Origin: Blastocatellia bacterium
GTDB lineage: Bacteria > Acidobacteriota > Blastocatellia > UBA7656
Assembly (NCBI GenBank): GCA_035275065.1
Contig: DATENM010000014.1
Coordinates: forward strand, 87,178 to 151,177
Direction of reading: 5' to 3'
Length of the DNA: 64,000 nucleotides
Of this stretch, positions 38,075 through 48,249 are shown one piece after another; the stretch's first letter is position 1, and every line of letters begins with the position of its first letter. The notes beneath the pieces were generated by a model. That model saw only the letters and a list, made by a program, of their open reading frames with translations, was not told the DNA's origin and made no database searches. Both the position numbers and the translations under genes were made by a program.

Positions 38075-41000
38075 TTAATCAACCGGCGCGATGACGCTAA
38101 TGCGCGTGCCCGTGCCTTCGCCGCTATCGATCTGGAGCTTGCCTTTCAACCGCTCGGCGCGCTCGCGCATGCCGATCAAGCCGAAATGCCCGTCGCCCGA
38201 CAGCCGATCATTCTGGGTGTCGAAGCCGTGCCCATCGTCGGTGACGCTCAAGGTCACATGCTTGGGCGCAAAGGCCAGCTCGACGCGCAGGTGGCGCGGG
38301 TGGGCGTGCTTCAGGGCGTTGGTCATGGCTTCCTGGCCGATGCGCCAGAGATTGGATTCAACCGTTGCCGGAAGCTGCCGTGGCGTGCCCGTGACCTGAA
38401 ACTCGGACTGCACCGCGGTGCCCGAAGTCAGCTTCTTTGCGGCGTCGGCAAGCGCCGTCGCCAGGTCGGTGTTCTCAAGCGCCTGGGCGCGCAAATCCCA
38501 CACCGAGCGGCGCGCTTCGGCAAGCGAGTGCGTCACCATCGTCTGTGCCAGATCAAGGTGCTGTTTGGCGCGGTCGGGCGACTGGTCGAGCATCTTGCCG
38601 ACGGCTTCGAGTTGCAGCGAGATGCCGACAAAGCCCTGCGCCAGCGTGTCATGAATGTCGCGCGCCATGCGGTTGCGCTCGGCCAGCACGGCAGCGAACT
38701 CTGCGCGCACGCGGCGGATGCGGCGGCGATAGATCGCCCAGGCAATCGCCCCGGCCAGCGCCAGCAGCGCCACATAGAACCAGACGGTTTGATAGAAGCG
38801 CGGCCTCAGATAAAACGACACCACGGCACCCGTCGCATTCCAGACGCCGTCATTGTTGGCCGCCAGCACACGAAAGGTGTAATGGCCCGGCGGAATGCTC
38901 GTGTAATAAGCGGTGCGCCGCGCCCCTGCATCCACCCAGTTTTGATCGAAGCCTTCGAGCTTATACTTGAAGCGAACCTTCTCAGGCGCGATGAAGCTCA
39001 GGCCGGTATAGTGAAACTCCAGCCGGTAGACGCCTGCCGCGAGTTCGATATTCGCCGTCTTCTCGACGGGCTTCTCGTCAACGATGATCTGCTCGACGAC
39101 CACCGGCGGCGGCTCCGAATTGGTCTTCATATGCTCGGGGTCGGCGACGGCGACGCCTTTAATGGTCGGGAACCACAGCCGGCCATCGCGGCTGCGCCAG
39201 CCGGCGGGCTGACCGCCGCCCGTGCATTCGCGGCTCTCCATGCCGTCGGCCGTGCCGTAGGCAATCGCGCTCACGTCGGCCACGTTCCGCTCGGCAAAGG
39301 CGTTGAGCTGTTCGCGGCTGACGGCAAAGATGCCTTTCGTGCTGCTCATCCAGAGGTTGCCCTTGCCGTCTTCGAGAATCTGAAAGACGCCATCGTCGGC
39401 CAGGCCATTGCGCGCCCTGATGGCGACGAAGCGGCCATCTTTGAAGCGGTTCAAGCCGCCGCTGCGCGTGCCGACCCAGAGCGTGCCGTCGCTGTCTTCG
39501 TAGAGCGCGCGGACGCTGACGTCCGACAATCCCTGCTCGGCGGTGTAGGCGGTGAAGCGGTCGTCTTTGAAGCGGTTCAAGCCGCCGTTGCGCGTGCCGA
39601 TCCACAGGCTGCCGTCACGCCCTGCGCGCAAAGATAGGATGGCGTCGCTGCTCAAGCCGTTCTGCGTGGTGTAGATGGTAAACTTGTCGTCCTTCAAGCG
39701 CGTCAGGCCGGCCAGCGTGCCGATCCACAGGCTGCCATCTATGCCTTCTTCGATCACCGACACGGCGTTGCTCGACAGCCCATCGAGGTCTGTGTAGGTC
39801 GTGAATCGGCCCTCGGCAAATCGGCAGAGGCCGGCGGGCGTGCCGATCCAGAGGCGGCCTTCGCGGTCCTGGCACAGGGCGCGCACCACGTCGCTCGGCA
39901 AGCCATCTTTCATGGTGTAGGTCTTATAGACGCCGCCGCGAATTTCAGTGAGCCCCGTTTGCGTGCCGACCCATAGCGCGCCGTCGCCTGACTCGCGCAG
40001 CGCCCACACCAGATCGCCGGCCAGGCCGTCGCCGGCGGTGATACCGGTGAATTTCTTATCGCGAAACAGATTCAGCCCGCCCGATTCGGTGCCGACCCAG
40101 AGGTTGCCTTCGCGGTCTTCGATCATGGCCAGCACGCCGTTGCTCGACAACCCGTCGCGCGCCGTGTATGCGATGAGTTGTCCCGCCTGCATGCGCGACA
40201 GGCCGCCGGGCGTGCCCAGCCACAGGCTGCCGTCGCGGCTTTCAATGATCGAATAGACGCTGTTATGTGCCAGCCCGTCGGCGGTCGTGAAGGTCTTGAA
40301 GCCGGATGCGGTCAGGTGGCTCAAGCCGCCATCGGTGCCGACCCAGAGCGTGCCTTCACGATCCTGGCGCATGGTCCAGACCATGTTGCTGGCCAGCCCA
40401 TCGGCGGTGGTCAAGGCGACGAAGCGCCCGTTGTTCAAGCGCGCCAAACCGCCCGGCGTGCCCACCCAGAGGGTGCCGTCGCGGCCTTCGTAGATGGCGT
40501 TGGCGCCGTTGCGCGGCAGGCCGTCGCGCATGGTGTAGGCGGTGATCTGATCGGCGCTGAAGCGCACCAGCCCGCCGGTCGTACTGGCCCAGAGCGCGCC
40601 ACGGCTGTCGGCAAAGAGCGCGCCGACGCTGTTGCTCGGCAAGCCGTTGTCGGTCGTGTAAGTCACAAAGCGGTTGCCGTCGAAGCGGCTCAAGCCGCCG
40701 GGCGTCGCAATCCACAATCGGCCCTCGCGGTCGCTGGTTACCGCGGTGACGCGGTCGTCGGCCAGTCCGTCTTTTGTCGTGTAGGCCACAAAGCCATCGT
40801 TCTGGTACCTGAGCAGACCGTTGTCCGTGCCGATCCAGAGCGCGCCGTCGCGGTCTTCGTAGAGCGTCAGGATGGCGCTGCTCTTTATGGCCGGGGTGTT
40901 CTGGCGGTCGAAGATCGTCAGGCGGATGCCATCAAAGCGCACCAGGCCGTCATCGGTCGCCAGCCAGATGTAACCGTCGCGCGTCTGCACAATGGCGCGC

Positions 41001-41146
41001 ACAGTGTTTTGCGGCAAGCCGTTTTCGGTGCGCCAGACGCTATGGCTGAACTGCCCGAGCGGCTTCTCGGCGGCAAACACCAGCGCGGCACAGACCACGG
41101 CAATGGCGCAGATGAAGGTGATGAAGCTGAGTGTGAGCGTCCTCAT
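38075..41146 (-). CDS. Propeller/Y_Y_Y sensor histidine kinase (HisKA_3)
   Basis: The 1023-residue protein has a signal-anchor at 5-25 and about 14 Reg_prop blades, each ending LW(I/V)GT-like (for example LWVGTPGGLARL), forming two periplasmic seven-bladed propellers (about 30-660). A Y_Y_Y domain follows (about 700-765, VDAGARRTAYYTSIPPGHYT), then one membrane helix (WFYVALLALAGAIAWAIYRR). HisKA_3 has His in RNRMARDIHDTLAQGFVG, and HATPase_c ends in VTDDGHGFD and GLIGMRERAERLKG. Unlike hybrid relatives in Bacteroides it has no receiver or AraC domain, so it needs a separate NarL-type regulator. Relatives sense oligosaccharides. Confidence 0.92.
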   Translation of the reverse strand: MRTLTLSFITFICAIAVVCAALVFAAEKPLGQFSHSVWRTENGLPQNTVRAIVQTRDGYIWLATDDGLVRFDGIRLTIFDRQNTPAIKSSAILTLYEDRDGALWIGTDNGLLRYQNDGFVAYTTKDGLADDRVTAVTSDREGRLWIATPGGLSRFDGNRFVTYTTDNGLPSNSVGALFADSRGALWASTTGGLVRFSADQITAYTMRDGLPRNGANAIYEGRDGTLWVGTPGGLARLNNGRFVALTTADGLASNMVWTMRQDREGTLWVGTDGGLSHLTASGFKTFTTADGLAHNSVYSIIESRDGSLWLGTPGGLSRMQAGQLIAYTARDGLSSNGVLAMIEDREGNLWVGTESGGLNLFRDKKFTGITAGDGLAGDLVWALRESGDGALWVGTQTGLTEIRGGVYKTYTMKDGLPSDVVRALCQDREGRLWIGTPAGLCRFAEGRFTTYTDLDGLSSNAVSVIEEGIDGSLWIGTLAGLTRLKDDKFTIYTTQNGLSSDAILSLRAGRDGSLWIGTRNGGLNRFKDDRFTAYTAEQGLSDVSVRALYEDSDGTLWVGTRSGGLNRFKDGRFVAIRARNGLADDGVFQILEDGKGNLWMSSTKGIFAVSREQLNAFAERNVADVSAIAYGTADGMESRECTGGGQPAGWRSRDGRLWFPTIKGVAVADPEHMKTNSEPPPVVVEQIIVDEKPVEKTANIELAAGVYRLEFHYTGLSFIAPEKVRFKYKLEGFDQNWVDAGARRTAYYTSIPPGHYTFRVLAANNDGVWNATGAVVSFYLRPRFYQTVWFYVALLALAGAIAWAIYRRRIRRVRAEFAAVLAERNRMARDIHDTLAQGFVGISLQLEAVGKMLDQSPDRAKQHLDLAQTMVTHSLAEARRSVWDLRAQALENTDLATALADAAKKLTSGTAVQSEFQVTGTPRQLPATVESNLWRIGQEAMTNALKHAHPRHLRVELAFAPKHVTLSVTDDGHGFDTQNDRLSGDGHFGLIGMRERAERLKGKLQIDSGEGTGTRISVIAPVD

Positions 41147-41159
41147 ACGTCAATCTAAC

Positions 41160-41234
41160 CTGGGAGCGCGGGCGTCTCGCCCGCCTTCATTCTGCTTCAT
41201 ACATCGGCTGCGGGCAAGATGCCCGCGCTCCCAG
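41160..41234. repeat. CTGGGAGCGCGGGC palindrome, copy 2
   Basis: CTGGGAGCGCGGGC (41160-41173) pairs with GCCCGCGCTCCCAG (41221-41234) around a variable 47-nt centre. The first 26 bases match the left half of the palindrome at 12541 except for one base, while the centres differ. It lies between the divergent propeller kinase and isomerase genes, so it is not acting as a simple terminator here. Confidence 0.65.
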
Positions 41235-41333
41235 TCGCACGTCCGGCGGCTGCGCTTGCAACCTGCGGGCGGCGGCGATATCATCGCCTCATCAATACTT
41301 CCAAAATGTCTTAAGGGTAGGGGAGGCGTCTTT

Positions 41334-42185
41334 ATGCACCACATCACTCGCAGGAAGTTCAGCGGCATCTTGCTCGGCGCGGCGGGCGCCGGCCTGTTGC
41401 GGCCATTCGATAAGGTCAAGCCGTCGGTCGTCAGCGGCGTCGAGATCGGCGTGCAGAGCTACACCTTTCGCAAGTTCACCATCGAAGGGATGATCGCCGA
41501 GATGCAGAAGGTCGGCCTGAGCAGCGTCGAGCTGTGGAATGGCCATCTCGACCCGATGAAAACCTCGGAAGCGGAGTTCAAGGCGGTAAAGAAAAAGTTC
41601 GACGATGCCGGCATTCGCGTCAGCGCCTACTGCGTCAACTTTCCTAAGGACTCCAGCGACGAGCACCTCGACCGCGGCTACAACGGCGCGCTGCTCCTGG
41701 GCACGCGTGTGATGACCGCTTCGGTGCAGAAGTCCATCGTGCCGCGTCTCGACCAGTGGAGCCAGAAATACAAAATCAAGATGGGGCTGCACAATCACTG
41801 GTTTGGCGAAGAGTGGTACAAAGGCGACCGCACACAGGAGTACGAAACGCCGGACGATTTTCTCAACCTCTTCAAAACTACCTCGAAGTATATGAACGCC
41901 AACCTCGACGTCGGTCACTTCTCTGCCGCGGGTTACGACCCGGTCGCCTTTCTGCGGCAGCACCATGACCGCATCGTCAGCTTGCACGTCAAAGACCGCG
42001 ACAAAGACGCCAAGCGCACCAACCGGCGCTTCGGCCAGGGCGCGACTCCTGTGGCCGAAGTCATGCGGGCGGCCAGAGAGGTCAAGTTCAAATACGCGGC
42101 CAATCTCGAATACGAGATCGAAGAAGACCACCCGACCGCCGGCCTGCGCGACGCCTTCGAGTACGTCAAGCGGGCGCTAGCATAA
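41334..42185 (+). CDS. Tat-exported sugar isomerase/epimerase-like TIM barrel
   Basis: ATG 41334 after GGGGAGG gives 283 residues. The N terminus TRRKFSGILLGAAGAGLL has the twin-Arg motif, so folded export is likely. The rest is an AP-endonuclease-2/xylose-isomerase-like barrel: GVQSYTFRKFTIEGMI, GLSSVELWNGHLDP, KMGLHNHWFG, NLDVGHFSAAGYDP, IVSLHVKDRD and NLEYEIEEDHP, with the expected metal ligands Glu, His, Asp and His. It is followed by a GMC oxidoreductase. In 3-keto-glycoside pathways a GMC oxidoreductase oxidises C3 and a TIM-barrel protein cleaves the product; a similar pairing is suggested here. Confidence 0.87.
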   Translation: MHHITRRKFSGILLGAAGAGLLRPFDKVKPSVVSGVEIGVQSYTFRKFTIEGMIAEMQKVGLSSVELWNGHLDPMKTSEAEFKAVKKKFDDAGIRVSAYCVNFPKDSSDEHLDRGYNGALLLGTRVMTASVQKSIVPRLDQWSQKYKIKMGLHNHWFGEEWYKGDRTQEYETPDDFLNLFKTTSKYMNANLDVGHFSAAGYDPVAFLRQHHDRIVSLHVKDRDKDAKRTNRRFGQGATPVAEVMRAAREVKFKYAANLEYEIEEDHPTAGLRDAFEYVKRALA

Positions 42186-42189
42186 ATCA

Positions 42190-42260
42190 GGAGGCAGTAG
42201 GCAGGAAGCAGGAAGCAGTCGTTCGGAATACCTGCCTCCTGCCTACTGCCTACTGCCTAC
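42190..42260. repeat. Palindrome of GGCAGTA/GGCAGGA heptamers
   Basis: GGAGGCAGTAGGCAGGAAGC (from 42190) and onward to 42218 mirrors 42232-42260, all heptamers of GGCAGTA, GGCAGGA or AGCAGGA. It fills the 93-bp gap between the isomerase and the downstream GMC gene and starts 5 bp after the isomerase stop. It could attenuate or process the shared transcript. Confidence 0.75.
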
Positions 42261-42278
42261 TTCTTTCAAAGGGGAATC

Positions 42279-43988
<1,710 letters not shown>

Positions 43989-44005
43989 AAAGGAGAGCGT
44001 CAACC

Positions 44006-44812
44006 ATGCGAAGACTATTTGTGTTGGTCATTACACTGGCGCTGCTTTCGGCGGCGGGCGTGTCGGCGCAGAGCCGAGGCGGCAAGCGACGCGGCGCGGC
44101 CACTTCATCAACCGGCGCCACTGTCGCCAGTAGCGTCGAGCCGCTGCGCAGCATCGCCGGCGAGTTGAACGGCAGCACGGTCAACGGTGACTTCAGGAGC
44201 AATGGGCGGCCCATGTCGTTCACCTTTATCTTGACGCGGGCCGACATCGTCGGCGATCAGGTCGTGATGAGCGGCAACTTCCAGCTCAACGGGCGGGTCT
44301 CGCAAAAACTCCAGAGCCGCTTGATCGGCACGCTGGCGACGGCGGACAACCCCTGGCCGAGCGCGCGCGACGAGGAGCCGCAGGAGAAGCCCAAAGCGAA
44401 GCCGAGTGCTAAGGCCGCCGAACAGAAACAGGGCCGCGAAGCGAAGAACCCTGAAACCACGGCTCAACTGGGCGAGCTGTCGCAGGCGACGCAGGACACG
44501 GCGCGCAAAACGCCGGCGGCGCCCGGCGAGCGCACAGAGCAGACGCAGTCGCTTTATGCGCAGGCCGCCGAAGGCGTCGGCTGCGGCGCGTTCTACTTTA
44601 CGATTGAGCTGCCGCTGCAACTGCGCGCGGCGATGGGCGCGGGCTCGCAGCCTGTACAGATGAATGTCGTGCTGGCGACGATAGACAACCCGCGCGGCGA
44701 GCAGATCAGCCGCCTCATGTGTCGCGTCCATCGGTTTGCGAGCGACCGGTCGGCGGGCGACCGTACAGGCGGACTTGAGAAATTGAACCGCTTGCTCGAT
44801 TCATCCAGGTAA
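44006..44812 (+). CDS. Secreted protein of unknown function
   Basis: ATG 44006 after AAGGAG gives 268 residues with a signal peptide (RRLFVLVITLALLSAAGVSAQ). A beta-rich first part (FRSNGRPMSFTFILTRADIV, VMSGNFQLNGRV) is followed by a Lys/Glu/Ala-rich linker (about 125-190) and a final domain (FYFTIELPLQLRAAMG, MNVVLATIDNPRGEQISRLM). I cannot assign a family. It is translated 17 bp after the GMC oxidoreductase, so it likely belongs to the same operon and may be an exported partner. Confidence 0.75.
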   Translation: MRRLFVLVITLALLSAAGVSAQSRGGKRRGAATSSTGATVASSVEPLRSIAGELNGSTVNGDFRSNGRPMSFTFILTRADIVGDQVVMSGNFQLNGRVSQKLQSRLIGTLATADNPWPSARDEEPQEKPKAKPSAKAAEQKQGREAKNPETTAQLGELSQATQDTARKTPAAPGERTEQTQSLYAQAAEGVGCGAFYFTIELPLQLRAAMGAGSQPVQMNVVLATIDNPRGEQISRLMCRVHRFASDRSAGDRTGGLEKLNRLLDSSR

Positions 44813-44833
44813 CCGGCAAGCGGCTGGCACTCT

Positions 44834-46336
44834 TCAATCTTCTATTGTCGCCAATCCAACGAAGGTCGGGCGCAGGGCGGCGTAGAGATTCCGATAATGC
44901 GGATAGAGCGCCGCGTAGCGGCATACGGCTTCAGCATTCGGCGCGACAGCGTTTTCGGTCTTGATCGTTTGCGCGCAAGCCGTATCCACATCAGGCCACA
45001 CGCCCGCGCCGACGCCCGCAAGCAAGGCCGCGCCATAGGCCGCGCCTTCCGTCGTGTTCACGGTCACCAGCTCGACGTTCAACACGTCGGCGAGAATCTG
45101 CCGCCACAACGGGCTCTTCGCGCCGCCGCCCGAAACTCGCACCTGCTCAATCGCGCCGAGCCCCGCGCTCTGCAACAGCGCGAAGCTGTCTTTCAAGCCG
45201 AACGCCACGCCTTCAAGCACCGCTCTTGTCAGATGCGCCCGCCGGTGTCTCACCGTTAAGCCGACCCACGCGCCGCGCGCCAGCGGGTCGGGATAAGGCG
45301 TGCGCTCGCCGGTCAGGTAAGGCAGGAAGATCAAGCCTTCGCTGCCCGCCGGTGCCCCTGTCGCTTCGGACACCAGTTCATCAAATGGGGTCTGCGGCGC
45401 GAGCGTGTCGCGATACCATTGCAGGGAGCCGGCGGCGCTCAACATCACGCCCATCATGTGCCAGCGGCCTGGGACGGCGTGGCAGAAGGCGTGCAGCCTG
45501 CCCTGCCCTTCGATGAGCGGCGCGTCGGTCGAAGCGAAGACGACGCCCGATGTGCCGAGCACTAGCGAAACGACGCCTGCGCGCACCGCGCCGACGCCGA
45601 CCGCGCCCGCCGCCTGATCGCCACCCCCGGCCATCACCGGCGTCCCGGCGCTGAGTCCCGTCGCCGCCGCGGCCTCAGCAGTCACCTGGCCGGTCACCTG
45701 CGGCCCCTCATAAGTCGCCGGCAGCCAGCCGCGCGGAATCTCTAAAGCATCGAGCGCCTCCGCGGACCAGTCACGCGCCGCCAGATCGAACAGCATGGTG
45801 CCCGAGCCGTCGGCTTTATCCATGGCCATCGCGCCGGTCAGCTTGTAGCGCACATAATCTTTGGGCAGCAAGACGTGGCGGGCGCGGGCGAAGATTTCGG
45901 GCTCGTGGCGCTGCACCCAGACGATCTTCGGCGCGGTAAATCCGGTGAGCGCGTCGTTACCTGTGAGCTGAATCAGGCGCTCAAGGCCGAGGCGCTCGCG
46001 GATCAAGTCGCACTCTGCGCCGCAGCGCTGATCGTTCCAGAGAATCGCCGGACGCAGCACCTCGCCGCGCTCGTCAAGCAAGACCAGCCCGTGCATCTGG
46101 CCGGTCAGGCCGATGGCCGCGACCTGATCGCCTGTGACGTTGGCTTCAGCGAGCGCCTGGCGAATGCTTGCGGCAATCGCTCGCCACCAGTCTTCCGGCT
46201 GTTGCTCTGACCAGAGCGGGCGCGGCGTCGAAAGCGTCAGTGGATTTGAAGCGCTCGCCACCACGCGCCCCGCCTGGTCGGTGAGCAGCGCCTTCGCGCC
46301 GGTCGTCGAGATGTCGATTCCAAGTAGCAAGGTCAT
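44834..46336 (-). CDS. xylB: Xylulokinase
   Basis: The 500-residue FGGY kinase starts at ATG 46336 after GAGAG. It opens LLLGIDISTTGAKALLTDQ (ATP/phosphate site) and continues QMHGLVLLDERGEVLRPAILW, NDQR with the catalytic-loop Asp, and LTGFTAPKIVWVQRHEPEIF, then KDYVRYKLTG. The C-terminal half has GGGDQAAGAVGVGAV and VSGGGAKSPLWRQILADVL, all typical of xylulokinases. It phosphorylates D-xylulose for the pentose phosphate pathway in the cytoplasm. A xylose-like sugar from the neighbouring polysaccharide enzymes is a plausible source. Confidence 0.9.
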   Translation of the reverse strand: MTLLLGIDISTTGAKALLTDQAGRVVASASNPLTLSTPRPLWSEQQPEDWWRAIAASIRQALAEANVTGDQVAAIGLTGQMHGLVLLDERGEVLRPAILWNDQRCGAECDLIRERLGLERLIQLTGNDALTGFTAPKIVWVQRHEPEIFARARHVLLPKDYVRYKLTGAMAMDKADGSGTMLFDLAARDWSAEALDALEIPRGWLPATYEGPQVTGQVTAEAAAATGLSAGTPVMAGGGDQAAGAVGVGAVRAGVVSLVLGTSGVVFASTDAPLIEGQGRLHAFCHAVPGRWHMMGVMLSAAGSLQWYRDTLAPQTPFDELVSEATGAPAGSEGLIFLPYLTGERTPYPDPLARGAWVGLTVRHRRAHLTRAVLEGVAFGLKDSFALLQSAGLGAIEQVRVSGGGAKSPLWRQILADVLNVELVTVNTTEGAAYGAALLAGVGAGVWPDVDTACAQTIKTENAVAPNAEAVCRYAALYPHYRNLYAALRPTFVGLATIED

Positions 46337-46398
46337 AGCCACTCTCAATTATCACGCCGCGCGCCGGGCCGCAAGCGGCAAAGCCGAATGACGGGCGA

Positions 46399-47085
46399 TC
46401 ACCGCACCAGCATGTTCAGCGCACGGCTCATTTCTGACTCGCGGATGTGGCCGGCGACGACGATGTTGAGCCGGCGCGCTTCGTCCAATACGGCTCGCCA
46501 CAGCGGCGGGGTCAGCGCGGCTTGAACTTTGATGAAGTCAACGCCCTGCGCTTTCAGCTTGCGCACCGCCTGTCGCGCTTCGTCTTCGTTGCTGACCGGC
46601 AAGACAACAGGGCTCGCCGCCTGCGGCCCGTCAACGAAAGGCCCTGGCGTGAAGATGCGCGGCCCGAGCGTTTGCCCGCCGGCAATCTCGCTGCGCAACA
46701 TTTGCAGGCGTTGCCAGTCGCCGCCCATGTCGCGCACGCCGGTGATGCCATAAGCGACGAGCAGCGGCGCAATGATCTTGCCGGTGATTTCCTGGTCGGG
46801 GATGATCGTCAGGTGGAGGTGCATATCCCAGAGGCCAGGAATCAGAAACTTGCCTCTGCCGTCAACGACCTGCGCGCCTTGCGGCAGGCGAACTTTGTTT
46901 GATTTGCTGACTGCCGCAATGCGATTGCCATTGACGATGACCGTCATGTCAGGCCGCGCTACGCCGCCAGCCACATCAATGAGGGTGATGTGAGTTATGG
47001 CCAGCGGCTTTGAATCAGCCGATTGGGCTTGAGCCGATGACACGCACAACAGGCATGCGAGCAGCAGAGGGAGAAGATATCTCAT
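46399..47085 (-). pseudogene. Amidohydrolase, truncated at the C terminus
   Basis: The frame encodes 228 residues with a signal peptide (RYLLPLLLACLLCVSSAQA). It is the N-terminal half of an imidazolonepropionase-like metal amidohydrolase: KPLAITHITLIDVAGG, VNGNRIAAVSK, FLIPGLWDMHLHL (HXH metal site) and GITGVRDMGGDW. Family members run to about 430-480 residues and need further His and Asp ligands beyond VAGHI; here the frame stops soon after that point and no remaining half follows. It is probably a dead gene or a fragment left by deletion upstream of xylulokinase. Confidence 0.7.
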
Positions 47086-47483
47086 CGCTTGGGTTCACCG
47101 AAATGGTAAATGATGTTGGGCGCGTTCGACTGACCAGTGGCGCCTCTGACCTTAGCCGGCCTTGCGGCGCACGTCAAGGCAGCGGGCAAGGGTTGGAAGC
47201 GGCGACAGTGCCGCTGCCCGGAGCGCGTCCGCGGGACCACCCTTCAGGTCCGGCCCACCGTCAACGAGCCGGGCGGCTTTCGCGGCAGCCAAGTCGTTAT
47301 CACGTCGATTTCCGACCGACAAGTCCGCGGAGGCGCCGAAGCGGTGTAAGGCATACTTGACTTGTATTGAACGCTATAATAGCATTCTGCCCGCGTTTAC
47401 ATTCACCATAATCGGGAACTCCCGATTTCTCAAGTTTAGGCCGAATTCGTTAGCTTATAGCACAATAGACGGAGGTAAACCTG
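47086..47483. other. 398-bp intergenic region with a TATAAT box
   Basis: I see no gene. A perfect TATAAT lies at 47375-47380, 104 bp before the next start codon, with only a weak -35 (CATACT at 17-nt spacing), and it is the best promoter candidate for the protease gene. The rest is GC-rich and featureless to my eye. Confidence 0.4.
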
Positions 47484-48173
47484 ATGACTAACATCTTAGT
47501 AGGGATGCTGCCGCGGCGAGTCTTCCATTTGTTTGGTTGCGGCTTACTATTGTTGATCATGGTGGCCGGCTTTGGCGGAGAGGCCAAGGGGCAATGCCTA
47601 CAGGGGGCCGCAAACGTCAGTCGGATCATGAAGACTACGGGAGATCCGCGCCTGGATACGTTGCTGAACCAGGAGGGGAACTTGATCTACTCGGTTTTCG
47701 GGGTCAACCCCAACATGTTCCTCTTCGATGACGGCGAGGCTCCGAACGCGTTCGCGTCGCCCACCTCCACCCTCAACGGCTATACCGGGACCGTCTATTT
47801 GGGCACCGGCCTGCTCAGGACGGAACTCTGGAGTATGAACAAGGGGGGCTTTGCCGTTGCGGGCGTCATGGCCCATGAATTTGCGCACATCCTGCAGATC
47901 GCTATGCAATCAAGGCTGCCGGGGAAGCTCAGAGAGTTGCATGCGGATTTCATGGCGGGTTATTACTTGGCCAGAAAAAGCTACATCGCGCCGACCAACA
48001 TCCGGGCCTTCGCCCAGAGCCTCTTTGAGAAAGGCGATTATGACTTCTGGAGCCCATCACATCACGGGACCCCGCAGGAAAGGGTGGGGGCGATGCTGGC
48101 CGGCTACCGCTCCGGCAACCTCGCGGTGCGAGACGCCTACTATACCGGCGAGCGGTGGCTGACGGGGCGGTAA
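47484..48173 (+). CDS. Secreted M48-like zinc metalloprotease (small)
   Basis: ATG 47484 follows GGAGGT; 229 residues with an N-terminal hydrophobic export signal (about 15-30). HEFAH in VAGVMAHEFAHILQ is the zinc motif and ELHADFMAGYYLA supplies the third ligand (Glu/Asp-type), as in M48-like peptidases. The product is much shorter than HtpX and has no membrane helices beyond the signal, so it acts outside the cytoplasm. The next gene, 76 bp on, is another protein of this kind. Confidence 0.82.
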   Translation: MTNILVGMLPRRVFHLFGCGLLLLIMVAGFGGEAKGQCLQGAANVSRIMKTTGDPRLDTLLNQEGNLIYSVFGVNPNMFLFDDGEAPNAFASPTSTLNGYTGTVYLGTGLLRTELWSMNKGGFAVAGVMAHEFAHILQIAMQSRLPGKLRELHADFMAGYYLARKSYIAPTNIRAFAQSLFEKGDYDFWSPSHHGTPQERVGAMLAGYRSGNLAVRDAYYTGERWLTGR

Positions 48174-48249
48174 AATTTGCAATGCGCCGGACCCGCCACC
48201 GAGTTGAGAAACCCAGGAACACACCGGGCCTGCCCCTGGAGGTGACCCC

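Noticed and set aside
38186..39637. 483-codon open frame opposite the propeller kinase
   Set aside because: Mirror of the repeating propeller code.
46399..46401. TGA ending the truncated amidohydrolase as another selenocysteine
   Set aside because: The codons after this TGA do not match the family and soon stop again, unlike the two Sec candidates.
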